From assembly GCF_017873095.1 (NCBI RefSeq), contig NZ_JAGGJU010000001.1, positions 496,001-560,000 of the forward strand: DNA of 64,000 nt, read 5' to 3'. This document shows positions 18,381 through 27,316 of this stretch, in pieces. The position numbers and the translations under genes were made by a program. The first letter of the stretch is position 1, and each line of letters opens with the position of its first letter. Origin of the DNA: Heterorhizobium halophytocola (GTDB lineage: Bacteria > Pseudomonadota > Alphaproteobacteria > Rhizobiales > Rhizobiaceae). The notes below the pieces were generated by a model, which worked only from the letters and a program-made list of their open reading frames with translations, was not told the origin of the DNA and searched no databases.

Positions 18381-19578
18381 AAGCTGGCGCTGGTACGGCC
18401 CCTTCGACAAGATCGAGCTCACCGAGATCGCCCAGACCGGCGCCTCGGGCATCGTCACCGCGCTGCACGAAATCCCCTATGGGGAGGTCTGGCCGGTGGA
18501 GACGATCGAGGCGCGCAAGGCAACGATCGCGGCCGATGCCGGGCTTGGCCTGCACTGGAACGTGGTCGAAAGCCTTCCCGTCCACGAGGCGATCAAGAAG
18601 GGCGAAGGCGATCTTGCGCCGCTCTTTGCCAACTACCGGCAGTCGATGGCCAATCTGGCGGCCTGCGGCATCCGGACGATCTGCTACAATTTCATGCCGC
18701 TGATCGACTGGACCCGCACCCGCCTCGACGCGCCGGCCGGCCGTGGCGGCACCGCCCTGCGTTTCGAGGCCGCGGAAATGGCGGCCTTCGAACTCTTCAT
18801 GCTGAAGCGTGGCGAAGCGGAGGCCGACTATTCCGGGGACGTCCGGCGCAAGGCGGAAATCTGGTTCCAGGCCTCCAGCGAGGCCGACCGGGCCGTGCTG
18901 CTGTCCAGTATCATGGCGGGCCTTCCGGGCGCCTATGAGCGCTATGACGTCGACGGCCTGCGCACCGCCCTTGCAGGCTATGACGGTATCGGCCGCGCCG
19001 AACTGCGCGCCAATTATGCCCGCTTCCTCGCCGAAGTGGTGCCGGCGGCGGAAGAACTCGGCATGTGGCTCTGCGTCCATCCGGACGACCCGCCGCGCGA
19101 CATTCTGGGCCTGCCCCGCATCGTGTCGTCGGAGGAAGACATCGCCTGGATCCTTAGCAAGCAGGATGCCCGCGCCAACGGCCTGACGCTCTGCTCCGGG
19201 TCGCTCGGCGCCAATCCGGCAAACGACGTGCCGGCGATCGCCCGGCGCTTTGCCGAGCGCATCCACTTCGCCCATCTGCGCAATGTCCGCAAGGATGCCG
19301 ACGGCTCGTTCGAAGAGGCGGCGCATCTGGAAGGCGATACCGACATGGTGGCACTGGCGGCTGCCCTGCTGGCCGAGGAAAGGCGCCGCCGCGCCGAAGG
19401 CCGGACGGATGCCGAAATCCCCTTCCGCCCGGACCACGGCCACGAGCTCCTCTCCGACATCGGCCGCGGCACCCATCCCGGCTACCCGCTCATCGGCCGC
19501 ATGCGCGGGTTGGCGGAACTGCGCGGCGTGATCCGGGCACTGGAGCATTCCGGCGTGTCGCTGGAGGCTGTACGGTAG
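18373..19578 (+). CDS. uxuA: Mannonate dehydratase
   Basis: A 401-residue TIM-barrel enzyme starting MRESWRWYGP, the usual UxuA opening. Family blocks include SGIVTALHEIPYGEVW, GLHWNVVESLPVHEAIK, CYNFMPLIDWTRT, WLCVHPDDPPRDILGLPRI, LCSGSLGANP and FRPDHGHELLSD; the last two carry metal ligands. It dehydrates mannonate to 2-keto-3-deoxygluconate. It ends the co-directional uronate cluster; the next 480 bases are repeat-rich and non-coding. Confidence 0.94.
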   Translation: MRESWRWYGPFDKIELTEIAQTGASGIVTALHEIPYGEVWPVETIEARKATIAADAGLGLHWNVVESLPVHEAIKKGEGDLAPLFANYRQSMANLAACGIRTICYNFMPLIDWTRTRLDAPAGRGGTALRFEAAEMAAFELFMLKRGEAEADYSGDVRRKAEIWFQASSEADRAVLLSSIMAGLPGAYERYDVDGLRTALAGYDGIGRAELRANYARFLAEVVPAAEELGMWLCVHPDDPPRDILGLPRIVSSEEDIAWILSKQDARANGLTLCSGSLGANPANDVPAIARRFAERIHFAHLRNVRKDADGSFEEAAHLEGDTDMVALAAALLAEERRRRAEGRTDAEIPFRPDHGHELLSDIGRGTHPGYPLIGRMRGLAELRGVIRALEHSGVSLEAVR

Positions 19579-19599
19579 GATCATCCGACTGCGGATGTG

Positions 19600-19637
19600 C
19601 CCCCTCCGCGCTGCCGATCATCTCCCTCACAAGGGGG
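19600..19637 (+). repeat. Intergenic palindromic repeat, diverged copy C
   Basis: CCCCTCCGC...ATCTCCCTCACAAGGGGG resembles copy A (same CCCCTC - CATCTCC - CAAGGGGG frame) but is more diverged. Its ends form an inverted CCCC/GGGG pair, as in the other copies. Confidence 0.55.
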
Positions 19638-19720
19638 CGATAACCGCCGCACGGGAACTGCGTCTCTCCACTGGCAGAGCAAGCAGTGCGGCAGGATCGC
19701 GGCCGCTTAGGCCGGGCGCT

Positions 19721-19763
19721 ACCCCCCTCTGCCCGGCAGGGCATCTCCTCCTCAAGGGGGGAG
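19721..19763 (+). repeat. Intergenic palindromic repeat, copy A
   Basis: A 43-base unit beginning ACCCCCCTCTGCCCGGCAGG and ending CAAGGGGGGAG. It is 40/43 identical to the reverse complement of copy B. This CCCCTCTG-CCGGCAGG-CATCTCC-AAGGGG structure is the type of short interspersed palindrome common between genes in rhizobial genomes (RIME-like). Confidence 0.75.
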
Positions 19764-19903
19764 CTCGACTCGTGGCACGGCTTTGCTCCTCATCTTAGAG
19801 GTTGCATGGGGCCGACACCGGAGGATCTGTGTTTTCCAGAACGCGGACTCGGTGAACGATAAGGAGACCGTGAAGTTGGGACCGAGCGATAGCGCCCAGC
19901 TGA

Positions 19904-19947
19904 TCTCCCCCCTTGAGGGGGAGATGCCCGGCAGGGCAGAGGGGGGT
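19904..19947 (-). repeat. Intergenic palindromic repeat, copy B (inverted)
   Basis: This is the inverted partner of copy A: CTCCCCCCTTGAGGGGGAG, then ATGCCCGGCAGGGCAG and a run of G. Both the CTCCCCCCTTGAGGGGGAG block and the TGCCCGGCAGGGCA block are themselves near-palindromic. Copies A and B could pair to a long stem if transcribed together. Confidence 0.75.
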
Positions 19948-20011
19948 GCCCCACGGACGGCCCGTGTGCGCCACGTGCAGGTCCTTACCAGACGCAGGCT
20001 CCCGGAATCGA

Positions 20012-20040
20012 GAAAGGCCGAAGCGATGCCCCGGCCTTTC
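20012..20040 (-). terminator. Hairpin terminator downstream of pntB
   Basis: A 9-bp perfect stem, GAAAGGCCG (20012-20020) pairing with CGGCCTTTC (20032-20040), with an 11-base loop, located 24 bases after the pntB stop. The T-tract is short, so efficiency is uncertain. Confidence 0.6.
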
Positions 20041-20063
20041 GTCATTGCAGCACCCTGTCGCGG

Positions 20064-21497
20064 TTACTTGATCAGCGGCAGAAGCTCGTTGATCGAGGCT
20101 TTGGCGTCGCCGTAGAACATCCGGGTGTTCTCCTTGTAGAACAGCGGGTTCTCGATGCCGGAATAGCCGGTACCCTGCCCACGCTTGGAGACGAAGACCT
20201 GCTTGGCCTTCCACACTTCCAGCACCGGCATGCCGGCGATCGGGGAGTTCGGGTCTTCCTCGGCCGCCGGATTGACGATGTCGTTGGAGCCGATGACGAT
20301 CGCGACGTCGGTATTGGGAAAATCGTCGTTGATCTCGTCCATTTCCATGACGATGTCATAGGGCACCTTGGCCTCGGCCAGCAGCACGTTCATGTGGCCC
20401 GGCAGGCGTCCGGCCACCGGATGAATGGCGAAGCGGACTTCCTTGCCGGCGGCGCGCAGCTTGCGGGTCAGTTCCGATACCGCCTGCTGGGCCTGGGCAA
20501 CCGCCATGCCGTAGCCGGGAACGATGATGATCGAATCCGCGTCGTTCAACGCATTGGCGACGCCGTCGGCGTCGATCGCCACCTGTTCGCCCTCGATCTC
20601 CATCGCCGGGCCCGTCGTCGTGCCGAAGCCGCCGAGGATGACCGAGATGAAGGAGCGGTTCATCGCCTTGCACATGATGTAGGAGAGGATCGCACCAGAC
20701 GAGCCGACCAGCGCACCGGTGACGATCAGCAGATCATTGCCGAGCGTGAAGCCGATGGCCGCCGCCGCCCAGCCGGAATAGCTGTTCAGCATCGAGACCA
20801 CCACCGGCATGTCGGCGCCGCCGATGCCCATGATCAGGTGATAGCCGATGAAGAAGGCGCAGAGCGTCATCAGGATCAGCGTCCAGGCCCCGGCGCCGTT
20901 GAAATAGGCGATCAGCAGAACCAGCGAGAGAAGCGCTGCCCCGGCATTCAGCATGTGACCGCCCGGCAGCTTTTTCGCCTTGCCGTCGACCTTGCCCGCA
21001 AGCTTGCCGAAGGCGATGACCGAGCCGGTAAAGGTGACGGCCCCGATGAAGACCCCGAGGAAGACCTCGACCTTCATGATCGCCAGTTCGACCGGCGTCT
21101 TCTCGGCGAGGATGGCGGCAAAACCGGTCAGCCCGGCGCGGGCAGCCTCATCCATGCCGGCCACCCTGACGGCCTCGATATGGGCGTTATAGCCGATGAA
21201 GACGGCGGCGAGGCCGACGAAGGAATGGAGCGCCGCGACAAGCTGCGGCATTTCCGTCATCTGCACGCGGCTTGCCACATAGGTGCCGAGCACGGCGCCG
21301 CCGGCGATCATCAGCAGAATTATGAACCAGTGGCCGACGCCGGGTCCGAAGACCGTGGCGATGACGGCAAGCCCCATGCCGACAATGCCGTACCAGACGG
21401 CACGCTTGGCACTCTCCTGGCCGGACAACCCGCCGAGCGAGAGGATGAATAGAACGGCCGCGGCAATATAGGCGGCGGATACGATACCGATCGTCAT
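20064..21497 (-). CDS. pntB: NAD(P) transhydrogenase subunit beta
   Basis: A 477-residue membrane subunit. The N-terminal 250 or so residues are helices of the proton channel, with conserved [14 protein letters not shown]. The C-terminal NADP(H)-binding dIII domain contains [15 protein letters not shown], the NADP motif, and later [13 protein letters not shown] [31 protein letters not shown]. With PntA it couples proton entry to NADPH formation from NADH. It lies 19 bases after pntA. The C-terminus is complete. Confidence 0.95.
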   Translation of the reverse strand: MTIGIVSAAYIAAAVLFILSLGGLSGQESAKRAVWYGIVGMGLAVIATVFGPGVGHWFIILLMIAGGAVLGTYVASRVQMTEMPQLVAALHSFVGLAAVFIGYNAHIEAVRVAGMDEAARAGLTGFAAILAEKTPVELAIMKVEVFLGVFIGAVTFTGSVIAFGKLAGKVDGKAKKLPGGHMLNAGAALLSLVLLIAYFNGAGAWTLILMTLCAFFIGYHLIMGIGGADMPVVVSMLNSYSGWAAAAIGFTLGNDLLIVTGALVGSSGAILSYIMCKAMNRSFISVILGGFGTTTGPAMEIEGEQVAIDADGVANALNDADSIIIVPGYGMAVAQAQQAVSELTRKLRAAGKEVRFAIHPVAGRLPGHMNVLLAEAKVPYDIVMEMDEINDDFPNTDVAIVIGSNDIVNPAAEEDPNSPIAGMPVLEVWKAKQVFVSKRGQGTGYSGIENPLFYKENTRMFYGDAKASINELLPLIK

Positions 21498-21516
21498 TGT
21501 GTTTTCCCCTCCCCGC

Positions 21517-23106
21517 TCACGACTTCTGGAACATGGCGAGCATGCGCCGTGTCACGAGGAAGCCACCGACGATGTTGATCGTCGCGATCAGCACCGAAAG
21601 TGCGGCCAGGATCACCACCAGCCAGTTGCCGGAACCGATCTGCAGCAGTGCCCCCAGAATGACGATGCCGGAAATGGCATTGGTCACGGCCATCAGCGGC
21701 GTGTGCAGCGAATGCGAGACGTTCCAGATCACCGAAAAGCCGATGAAACAGGCGAGCACGAAGACGATCAAATGGCCCATGAAGCTTGCCGGCGCGAAGC
21801 CGCCGACGATCAGCAGCAGCAAGGTGGCAATCGCGAGCAATGCCACCTGGCTGCGGGTCTGCTGCTTGAAAGCGGCGATGTCCTTCGCCCGCTTCTCCTG
21901 CGGCGTCAGTTCCTTCGGTTTCTCCTTCGGCTTCTGCGCCGCGATCGCCTTGATCTTCGGCGGCGGCGGCGGGAAGGTGATCTCCCCGGCATGCGTGACC
22001 GTCGCGCCGCGGATGACGTCGTCTTCCATATTGTGGACGATGACGCCGTCCTTGGCCGGCGTCAGGTCGGTCATCATGTGGCGGATATTGGTCGCGTAGA
22101 GCGTCGAGGACTGGGTCGCCATCCGGCTCGGGAAGTCGGTATAGCCGACAACGGTGACGCCGTTGTCGGAAACGATCTTCTGGTCCGGCACCGTCAGGTC
22201 GCAATTGCCGCCGCGTTCGGCCGCAAGGTCGATGACGACGGAGCCCGGCTTCATCGCTGCCACCATGTCGGCGAGCCAGAGTTTTGGCGCGTCGCGGCCG
22301 GGGATCAGCGCCGTGGTGATGACGATGTCGATATCGGGCGCGAGCGCGCGGAATTTCTCCAGCTGCTTCTCGCGGAATTCCGGCGACGAGGGCGCGGCAT
22401 AGCCGCCGGTGGCAGCCCCGTCCTGCACCTGGTCCTTGAAGTCGAGATAGACGAATTCCGCGCCCATGCTCTCGATCTGCTCGGCCACTTCCGGTCGCAC
22501 GTCGAAGGCATAGGTGATCGCGCCGAGCGAGGTGGCGGTGCCGATCGCGGCAAGGCCCGCAACGCCGGCACCGATCACCAGCACCCTGGCCGGCGGCACC
22601 TTGCCGGCGGCGGTTACCTGGCCGGTGAAGAACCGGCCGAAATTGTTGCCGGCCTCGATCACTGCGCGGTAGCCGGCGATATTGGCCATCGACGACAGCG
22701 CGTCCATCTTCTGGGCACGCGAAATGCGCGGCACCATGTCCATGGCGATCACGCTGGCGCCCTTGGCCCTCGCGAGCTCCAGCAGTTCGCCGTTCTGGGC
22801 CGGATAGAAGAAGGAGATCAGCGTCTTTTCCGGCGTCAGCCGCCCGGTTTCCGCCGGTGTCGGCGGGCGCACCTTGGCGACCACATCGGCTTCGGCAAAC
22901 AGGGCTTCGGCGGTATCAACCACCGTCACCCCGGCTGCGCGGTAGGCATCGTCGGTAAAGCCCGATGCCTGGCCGGCACCGGTTTCGATCAGGCATTCAA
23001 ACCCGAGTTTCTGCAGCTGAAGGGCGCTGTCGGGCGTCATGGCCACCCGGCGCTCTCCGTCGAAGATCTCTCTCGGCGATCCGATTTTCAACGTCCGTCT
23101 CCTCAT
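21517..23106 (-). CDS. pntA: NAD(P) transhydrogenase subunit alpha (full-length, fused)
   Basis: A 529-residue alpha subunit carrying both the NAD(H)-binding dI domain and the C-terminal membrane helices. dI shows the alanine dehydrogenase/PNT N-terminal block ([18 protein letters not shown]) and the nucleotide motif [14 protein letters not shown] proline- and lysine-rich linker ([22 protein letters not shown], about residues 380-402) connects to four membrane helices. Rhodospirillum-type enzymes split this subunit into two genes; here it is the E. coli-like fused form. The likely promoter lies in the 170-base gap upstream. Confidence 0.94.
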   Translation of the reverse strand: MRRRTLKIGSPREIFDGERRVAMTPDSALQLQKLGFECLIETGAGQASGFTDDAYRAAGVTVVDTAEALFAEADVVAKVRPPTPAETGRLTPEKTLISFFYPAQNGELLELARAKGASVIAMDMVPRISRAQKMDALSSMANIAGYRAVIEAGNNFGRFFTGQVTAAGKVPPARVLVIGAGVAGLAAIGTATSLGAITYAFDVRPEVAEQIESMGAEFVYLDFKDQVQDGAATGGYAAPSSPEFREKQLEKFRALAPDIDIVITTALIPGRDAPKLWLADMVAAMKPGSVVIDLAAERGGNCDLTVPDQKIVSDNGVTVVGYTDFPSRMATQSSTLYATNIRHMMTDLTPAKDGVIVHNMEDDVIRGATVTHAGEITFPPPPPKIKAIAAQKPKEKPKELTPQEKRAKDIAAFKQQTRSQVALLAIATLLLLIVGGFAPASFMGHLIVFVLACFIGFSVIWNVSHSLHTPLMAVTNAISGIVILGALLQIGSGNWLVVILAALSVLIATINIVGGFLVTRRMLAMFQKS

Positions 23107-23278
23107 AATCCGTCACGACCGCATGCGCCAAACTTTCCCCCGGCAGCATGCGGATGACCCAAACGCTAAGCTGTTTTAACGCTTTGGCAAGGACTTAGAA
23201 GGTCGGTATCGGCAAAGCCGGTACGATCAGGAGTTTCGGGCAAGAAAAATGGAGGCCGTGGCAATCTTCGGAGCCGGA

Positions 23279-23677
23279 TCAGGCGACAAATCGCGACGTG
23301 ATCAGATAGCCGGCGGTCGCCGCAACGCCGGTGAGGAAGGTACCCCAGATCAGATCCGCGATCACGATCGTCACCGACCATCCCTTGAGTGTCGACAGAT
23401 TGGTCATGTCGTAGGTGCCATAGGCGAGAAAACCGAGCACGGCGCCGGCAAGCAGCGCGCTCGACCAGCTGCCGTTCTGCAGGTTGGGCACGACGGCCAG
23501 GTAGACGATGCCGGCGATATAGAAGACGTAGAACAGTCCGGCAGCCACGAAGTTCGGCTGGTCCAGCAGCAGATCGCCGATATGGCTGCGGTAAAAGCCG
23601 ATCGACTTGCTGAGCCAGATGAAGTCCAGGCCGAAGAAGACGATGGCCGTCGCGATATAGGCGATCACATAGGTCAT
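23279..23677 (-). CDS. DUF2177 membrane protein in rpoE-chrR operon
   Basis: A 132-residue membrane protein with about four helices and the DUF2177 hallmark FGLDFIWLSKSIGFYRSHIGDLL near the N-terminus, plus GFLAYGTYDMTNLSTLKGW. Function is unknown. It starts 17 bases after the chrR stop on the same strand, so it is probably the third gene of the rpoE-chrR-DUF2177 operon. DUF2177 genes are often found beside RpoE/ChrR photooxidative-stress systems. The ATG at 23677 begins MTYVIAYI directly at the first helix. Confidence 0.85.
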   Translation of the reverse strand: MTYVIAYIATAIVFFGLDFIWLSKSIGFYRSHIGDLLLDQPNFVAAGLFYVFYIAGIVYLAVVPNLQNGSWSSALLAGAVLGFLAYGTYDMTNLSTLKGWSVTIVIADLIWGTFLTGVAATAGYLITSRFVA

Positions 23678-23694
23678 GACAGGCGTGCTCCGAG

Positions 23695-24372
23695 TCAGAT
23701 GCCGAGGAAGGGCTGGACGAGGCGCACCACCCAGCTGCGGAATTTCAGGGGCGCATCGGTGATCGCAAGGCAGACACACTCGCCGTCCATGTCGACGATC
23801 GGCTGATGCTCGACATCCTCGTCGGCCTCGGAGATATCACCCGTGCGATACTGGCGGGCGCCGTCGTGATAGCTGCCCTTCAGCACCAGAGTGAGTTCGC
23901 GGCCGTTATGGGTATGCTCGGGCACCGCCTTGCCGGGACCGATGCGCAGCAGACGAGCGCTTGCCGAGCGGTCTTCGGTCGGGATCGGCAGATGGTAGGC
24001 GCCGCCGCCGAGCGATTTCCACTTCAGGCCGTCGAGATCGCCGCCGAGATAGGACCTAAGCGGTTCCGGCAGGCGTGCCCCATCAGTCGCCGTATCGACT
24101 TCGAGGTCAGCGGAGGCTGCCGGCTCGGGCGTCACACGCGGGGCGTCGGCCAAACGGCGTTTCATCTCTTCCCAGGACTGGTCGCTGGAGGTATCCGCAC
24201 ATTCGATCGTCGCCATCAGCGCGCCACCGGCATCTTCCATCCCCCGCAACCGCTTGCGGCAGGCCGGGCAGAGGGCCAGATGCGAGGCAACCGCGATGCT
24301 CCAGGCCTCGGACAGCGATCCGCCGGCATATTCCAGAATGGTCTCGTCGCTCAGGTGATGCTGGATAATCAT
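23695..24372 (-). CDS. chrR: ChrR-family cupin anti-sigma factor
   Basis: A 225-residue zinc-binding anti-sigma factor of the RpoE-ChrR singlet-oxygen system. The N-terminal zinc domain has H6, H31, C35 and C38 at the spacing of Rhodobacter ChrR. The C-terminal cupin has H153, H155, E159 and H189, again with matching spacing, followed by C199 and C201 (ECVCLAI), which correspond to the cysteine pair implicated in the singlet-oxygen response. All known key residues are therefore present. It should hold RpoE inactive until singlet oxygen or organic peroxide triggers its degradation. Start overlaps the rpoE stop (ATGA). Confidence 0.92.
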   Translation of the reverse strand: MIIQHHLSDETILEYAGGSLSEAWSIAVASHLALCPACRKRLRGMEDAGGALMATIECADTSSDQSWEEMKRRLADAPRVTPEPAASADLEVDTATDGARLPEPLRSYLGGDLDGLKWKSLGGGAYHLPIPTEDRSASARLLRIGPGKAVPEHTHNGRELTLVLKGSYHDGARQYRTGDISEADEDVEHQPIVDMDGECVCLAITDAPLKFRSWVVRLVQPFLGI

Positions 24373-24929
24373 TCCGCATCCTCCAGCGCCTTGCGCAGCT
24401 TTCCGAAAGCCATCCGAATGCGCGACTTGATGGTACCGACGGGCAGGCCGAGCTTGGCCGCCAGCTTGCGATGGGAGATATCGTCGAAAAAGGCGTATTT
24501 CAGCACTTCCAGCTGCTCCGGCGGAAGGTCCTTCATCGCAAGCCGCAGACGCTCGGCGTCGTCGGTCCTCTCCAGCTGTTCGCCGGGTTCCAGCGGCTCG
24601 TCGGGAACAAAGGCCGGGTCTGTCGGGTCGAAAACCGGGCGCTTCATCTTGCGAAAGGCCGATGTTCTGAGATTGCGCGCGACGGTAAAGACCCAGGCAT
24701 CCACCGTTCCCCTTTCGGGGTAAAAGAGATCCGCCTTGTTCCACACCGTCATCATGGTTTCCTGCATCAATTCCTCGGCCAGCGAGATGTCGCGCGTTTG
24801 CCTCAGCATGAACGCACGCACTCTCGGGCCGTAATGGCGAAACAGGGCTTCGAAGGCTTCCACGTCCCGCGCGGAAGCAACCGAGGCCATCAGTCTCGTC
24901 ATATCCTGTTGGGCCTGCTCCCCCACCAC
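24369..24929 (-). CDS. rpoE: ECF sigma factor, RpoE/ECF11-like
   Basis: An ECF sigma factor. Region 2 reads FRHYGPRVRAFMLRQTRD...LAEELMQETMMTVWNKADLF with the WVFTVARNLRTSAFRK melting block; region 4 contains LPPEQLEVLKYAFFDDISHRKLAAKLGLPVGTIKSRI. The frame is open to an ATG at 25046, but a good ECF-type promoter lies so close to that ATG that it would leave no leader. I therefore prefer a start near GTG 24929 (homology begins just after it); ATG 24902 is also possible. It is coupled to chrR. Expected targets are the divergent fatty-acid genes and its own operon. Confidence 0.88.
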   Translation of the reverse strand: MVGEQAQQDMTRLMASVASARDVEAFEALFRHYGPRVRAFMLRQTRDISLAEELMQETMMTVWNKADLFYPERGTVDAWVFTVARNLRTSAFRKMKRPVFDPTDPAFVPDEPLEPGEQLERTDDAERLRLAMKDLPPEQLEVLKYAFFDDISHRKLAAKLGLPVGTIKSRIRMAFGKLRKALEDAE

Positions 24930-25051
24930 TCCACTGTCCGATCTCTTGGGTACGCCAATATTGCGGCGCGCCCTCGCATAGAGGCGAATGGGGCGCTGCA
25001 GCACATTGTTGCACGTCGGCGCCGTGATGGGAAAGGTCGCTGTCATGCTCT

Positions 25052-25081
25052 CAGTTACGGTGGGGGGAATAAAACGGATCA
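25052..25081 (-). promoter_or_regulatory. Candidate RpoE (ECF11) autoregulatory promoter
   Basis: On the minus strand TGATCC (25081-25076) is followed after 18 bases by TAACTG (25057-25052). This resembles the TGATCC / TAAG-type promoter of the Rhodobacter RpoE sigma factor, and sits directly ahead of the rpoE-chrR operon, as expected for autoregulation. Predicted transcription would begin close to 25046. Confidence 0.6.
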
Positions 25082-25166
25082 GTGCACAAATTATTTTTTA
25101 TCGGAAAACCATTCTGCCGCTCTGTGCGTAATCACTACAAAACAAACAGCACGGAACAGCCACCAG

Positions 25167-26519
25167 ATGAATCTCATGTCCATCCATCCTCCCCGCCCCG
25201 TCCGGCGGATCGCCGTGATCGGATCCGGCATATCGGGCCTGTCGGCGGCCTGGCTGTTGTCCAAGTCGGCGAATGTCGTTCTGTTCGAAAAGGATGGACG
25301 CATCGGCGGCCACTCCAACACGGTCGACATTCCCGGCCCCAAAGGTCCGGTGCCGGTCGATACCGGCTTCATCGTTTATAATGCGCTCAACTACCCGAAC
25401 CTGGTGGCCCTGTTCGACCACCTGAACGTGCCGACCGAAGCCTCCGACATGAGCTTTGCCGCCTCGATCGACGACGGCGCCTTCGAATATTCCGGATCGA
25501 ACCTTGCCGGCCTGTTCGGCCAGCGCCGCAACACGTTCAGCCCGCGCTTCTGGCGAATGCTGTCGGGCATCATGCGCTTCTACAAGGAGGCCCCGGCGCT
25601 TGCTGCCCGTACCGATATCGACCATGTGACGCTCGGCGAGTATGTCGATGCCAATGGTTATGGTGAAAGCTTCATCGAGGACCATCTGCTGCCGATGGGC
25701 GCCGCAATATGGTCGACCACGGCTTCCGAGATGCGCGCCTATCCGCTGATCGCCTTTGTCCGCTTTTTCGTCAACCACGGTCTCGTCCAGCTGAAGGAGC
25801 GTCCGCAATGGCGCACCGTCAGTGGCGGAAGCCGGGAATATGTCTCGCGTCTCCTGGCCGATTTCAACGGTGAGGTGCGCACCCACACGCCGGTCACCGC
25901 CATCCGTCGCTTCGAATACGGAGTGATGATCGACAGCGGCAACGGTGAGCCGGAGCGCTTCGACGATGTGGTGATCGCCGCCCATGCCGACCAGGCGCTT
26001 GCCATGCTCGACGATGCCGATGAGCTGGAGCAGGATCTGCTCGGCGCTTTCGACTATACGCCGAACCGTGCCGTGCTGCATACCGACCTGACGCTGATGC
26101 CGAAACGCAAGCGGGTCTGGTCGAGCTGGAACTATATCGGCAGTCGGGAGAATGCCGACCAACCGCTCTGCGTCACCTACTGGATGAACAAGCTGCAGAA
26201 CCTGGACGACGTACCGCCGGTGTTCGTCACGCTCAATCCGCTGCGCGAAATCGCCGCGGACAAGGTGATCGCGAGCTTCGACTACACCCATCCGCTGTTC
26301 GACCCGAAGGCACTCGCAGCCCAGCGCGGCCTCTGGCAGTTGCAGGGGCGCAAGCGTACCTGGTTCTGCGGCGCCTATTTCGGCAGCGGATTCCACGAGG
26401 ACGGGCTGCAATCCGGCCTGGCGGTTGCCGACGCCCTGGGCGGCCTGAAGCGTCCCTGGACGGTGGACAACGAATCCGGCCGGATCCATGCGACACCGCT
26501 GGTGGTGGCTGCCGAATGA
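25167..26519 (+). CDS. FAD-dependent amine-oxidase-type oxidoreductase (UfaD/RSP_1091-like)
   Basis: A 450-residue flavoprotein. The dinucleotide-binding motif IAVIGSGISGLSAAWLLSK is at residues 15-33, followed by EKDGRIGGHSNTV. The rest is of the NAD(P)/FAD-dependent amine-oxidase family that accompanies cyclopropane-synthase-like enzymes. It starts a three-gene unit with DUF1365 (four-base overlap) and a CFA-type methyltransferase, divergent from rpoE-chrR. In Rhodobacter sphaeroides related proteins are RpoE targets and act in furan fatty acid formation; I infer a similar membrane-lipid role. The start is either 25167 or three codons later; the RBS is weak. Confidence 0.82.
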   Translation: MNLMSIHPPRPVRRIAVIGSGISGLSAAWLLSKSANVVLFEKDGRIGGHSNTVDIPGPKGPVPVDTGFIVYNALNYPNLVALFDHLNVPTEASDMSFAASIDDGAFEYSGSNLAGLFGQRRNTFSPRFWRMLSGIMRFYKEAPALAARTDIDHVTLGEYVDANGYGESFIEDHLLPMGAAIWSTTASEMRAYPLIAFVRFFVNHGLVQLKERPQWRTVSGGSREYVSRLLADFNGEVRTHTPVTAIRRFEYGVMIDSGNGEPERFDDVVIAAHADQALAMLDDADELEQDLLGAFDYTPNRAVLHTDLTLMPKRKRVWSSWNYIGSRENADQPLCVTYWMNKLQNLDDVPPVFVTLNPLREIAADKVIASFDYTHPLFDPKALAAQRGLWQLQGRKRTWFCGAYFGSGFHEDGLQSGLAVADALGGLKRPWTVDNESGRIHATPLVVAAE

Positions 26520-27310
26520 GCTTTCAGTCGGCGCTTTTCCCGGGCGAGGTGGTGCATGCGCGCAAGCGTCCGCGCACCCATTCGCTGCGCTACCAGGTCG
26601 CCTCGTTCTTGCTGGACCTCGACGAACTGCCGGAGCTCGACGCCAAACTCAGACTGTTCGGGGTCAACCGCTTTTCCGCGTTCTCGTTTCACGAGGCCGA
26701 TCATGGCGATTTGCAGCGCGGCGACCTGAAAGCCTGGGCGCTGCGGCATCTGACCAGTGCCGGCATCCAGACCGACGGCATTCGCATCCGGCTTCTCTGC
26801 TATCCCCGGATCCTCGGCTATGCCTTCAATCCGCTTTCCGTCTATTTCTGCGAGCGCCCGGACGGTGAGATGGCTGCCGTGCTTTACGAGGTGTGCAACA
26901 CCTTCAAGGAGCGGCACACATACGTCATCCCGGTCACGGCAGGCAAGGCGCGGACGATCCGCCATCGTTGCAGCAAGGCGATGTATGTCTCGCCCTTCGT
27001 GCCGATGGATTGCGAATACCGCTTTCGCATCGTGACCCCCGAAGACGATGTGCTGATCGCCATCGACGAGCACGATGCGGACGGCTCGCTGCTGTATGCG
27101 AGCTTTGCCGGAAAGCGCGTCGAACTGACCGATGCGGCGTTGGCAAAGACCCTACTCCAATATCCGCTGATGACCGTCAAGGTCGTCGTCGCCATTCACT
27201 ACGAGGCCCTGAAACTCTGGTGGAAGGGGCTCGCCATCTATCGTCACAAGAAGGCAAAGGTTCCGGTTGCGAGTTCGCTCGTCAGCCGGGACGCGACGCC
27301 CGGGGAATAG
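26516..27310 (+). CDS. DUF1365 protein
   Basis: A 264-residue DUF1365 protein. Conserved blocks are HARKRPRTHSLRYQVASFLLDLDELPEL, FSFHEADHGDL, RIRLLCYPRILGYAFNPLSVYFC and VCNTFKERHTYV. The family has no settled biochemical role but is nearly always placed between an FAD oxidoreductase and a CFA-type methyltransferase, as here. It overlaps the preceding gene by four bases and ends six bases before the next. Its basic start and conserved aromatic residues give no catalytic clue. Confidence 0.87.
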   Translation: MSFQSALFPGEVVHARKRPRTHSLRYQVASFLLDLDELPELDAKLRLFGVNRFSAFSFHEADHGDLQRGDLKAWALRHLTSAGIQTDGIRIRLLCYPRILGYAFNPLSVYFCERPDGEMAAVLYEVCNTFKERHTYVIPVTAGKARTIRHRCSKAMYVSPFVPMDCEYRFRIVTPEDDVLIAIDEHDADGSLLYASFAGKRVELTDAALAKTLLQYPLMTVKVVVAIHYEALKLWWKGLAIYRHKKAKVPVASSLVSRDATPGE

Positions 27311-27316
27311 AATGTC

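Larger units (their letters stand above)
19579..20063. other. Repeat-rich intergenic region between uxuA and pntB
   Basis: This 485-base gap between two converging operons has no gene I can support. It contains three related palindrome-type repeats (annotated separately) and a hairpin terminator for pntB at its right end. Short open frames here read through the repeats and lack a plausible ribosome site or known family. Confidence 0.7.

Noticed and set aside
19579..19798. A 67-codon frame at 19595-19798
   Set aside because: It reads through two of the palindromic repeats and has no supporting start signal.
24369..25046. The 225-codon version of RpoE
   Set aside because: The predicted promoter sits directly at its ATG, and homology begins around codon 48, so the extra N-terminus is unlikely, though a leaderless message cannot be ruled out.
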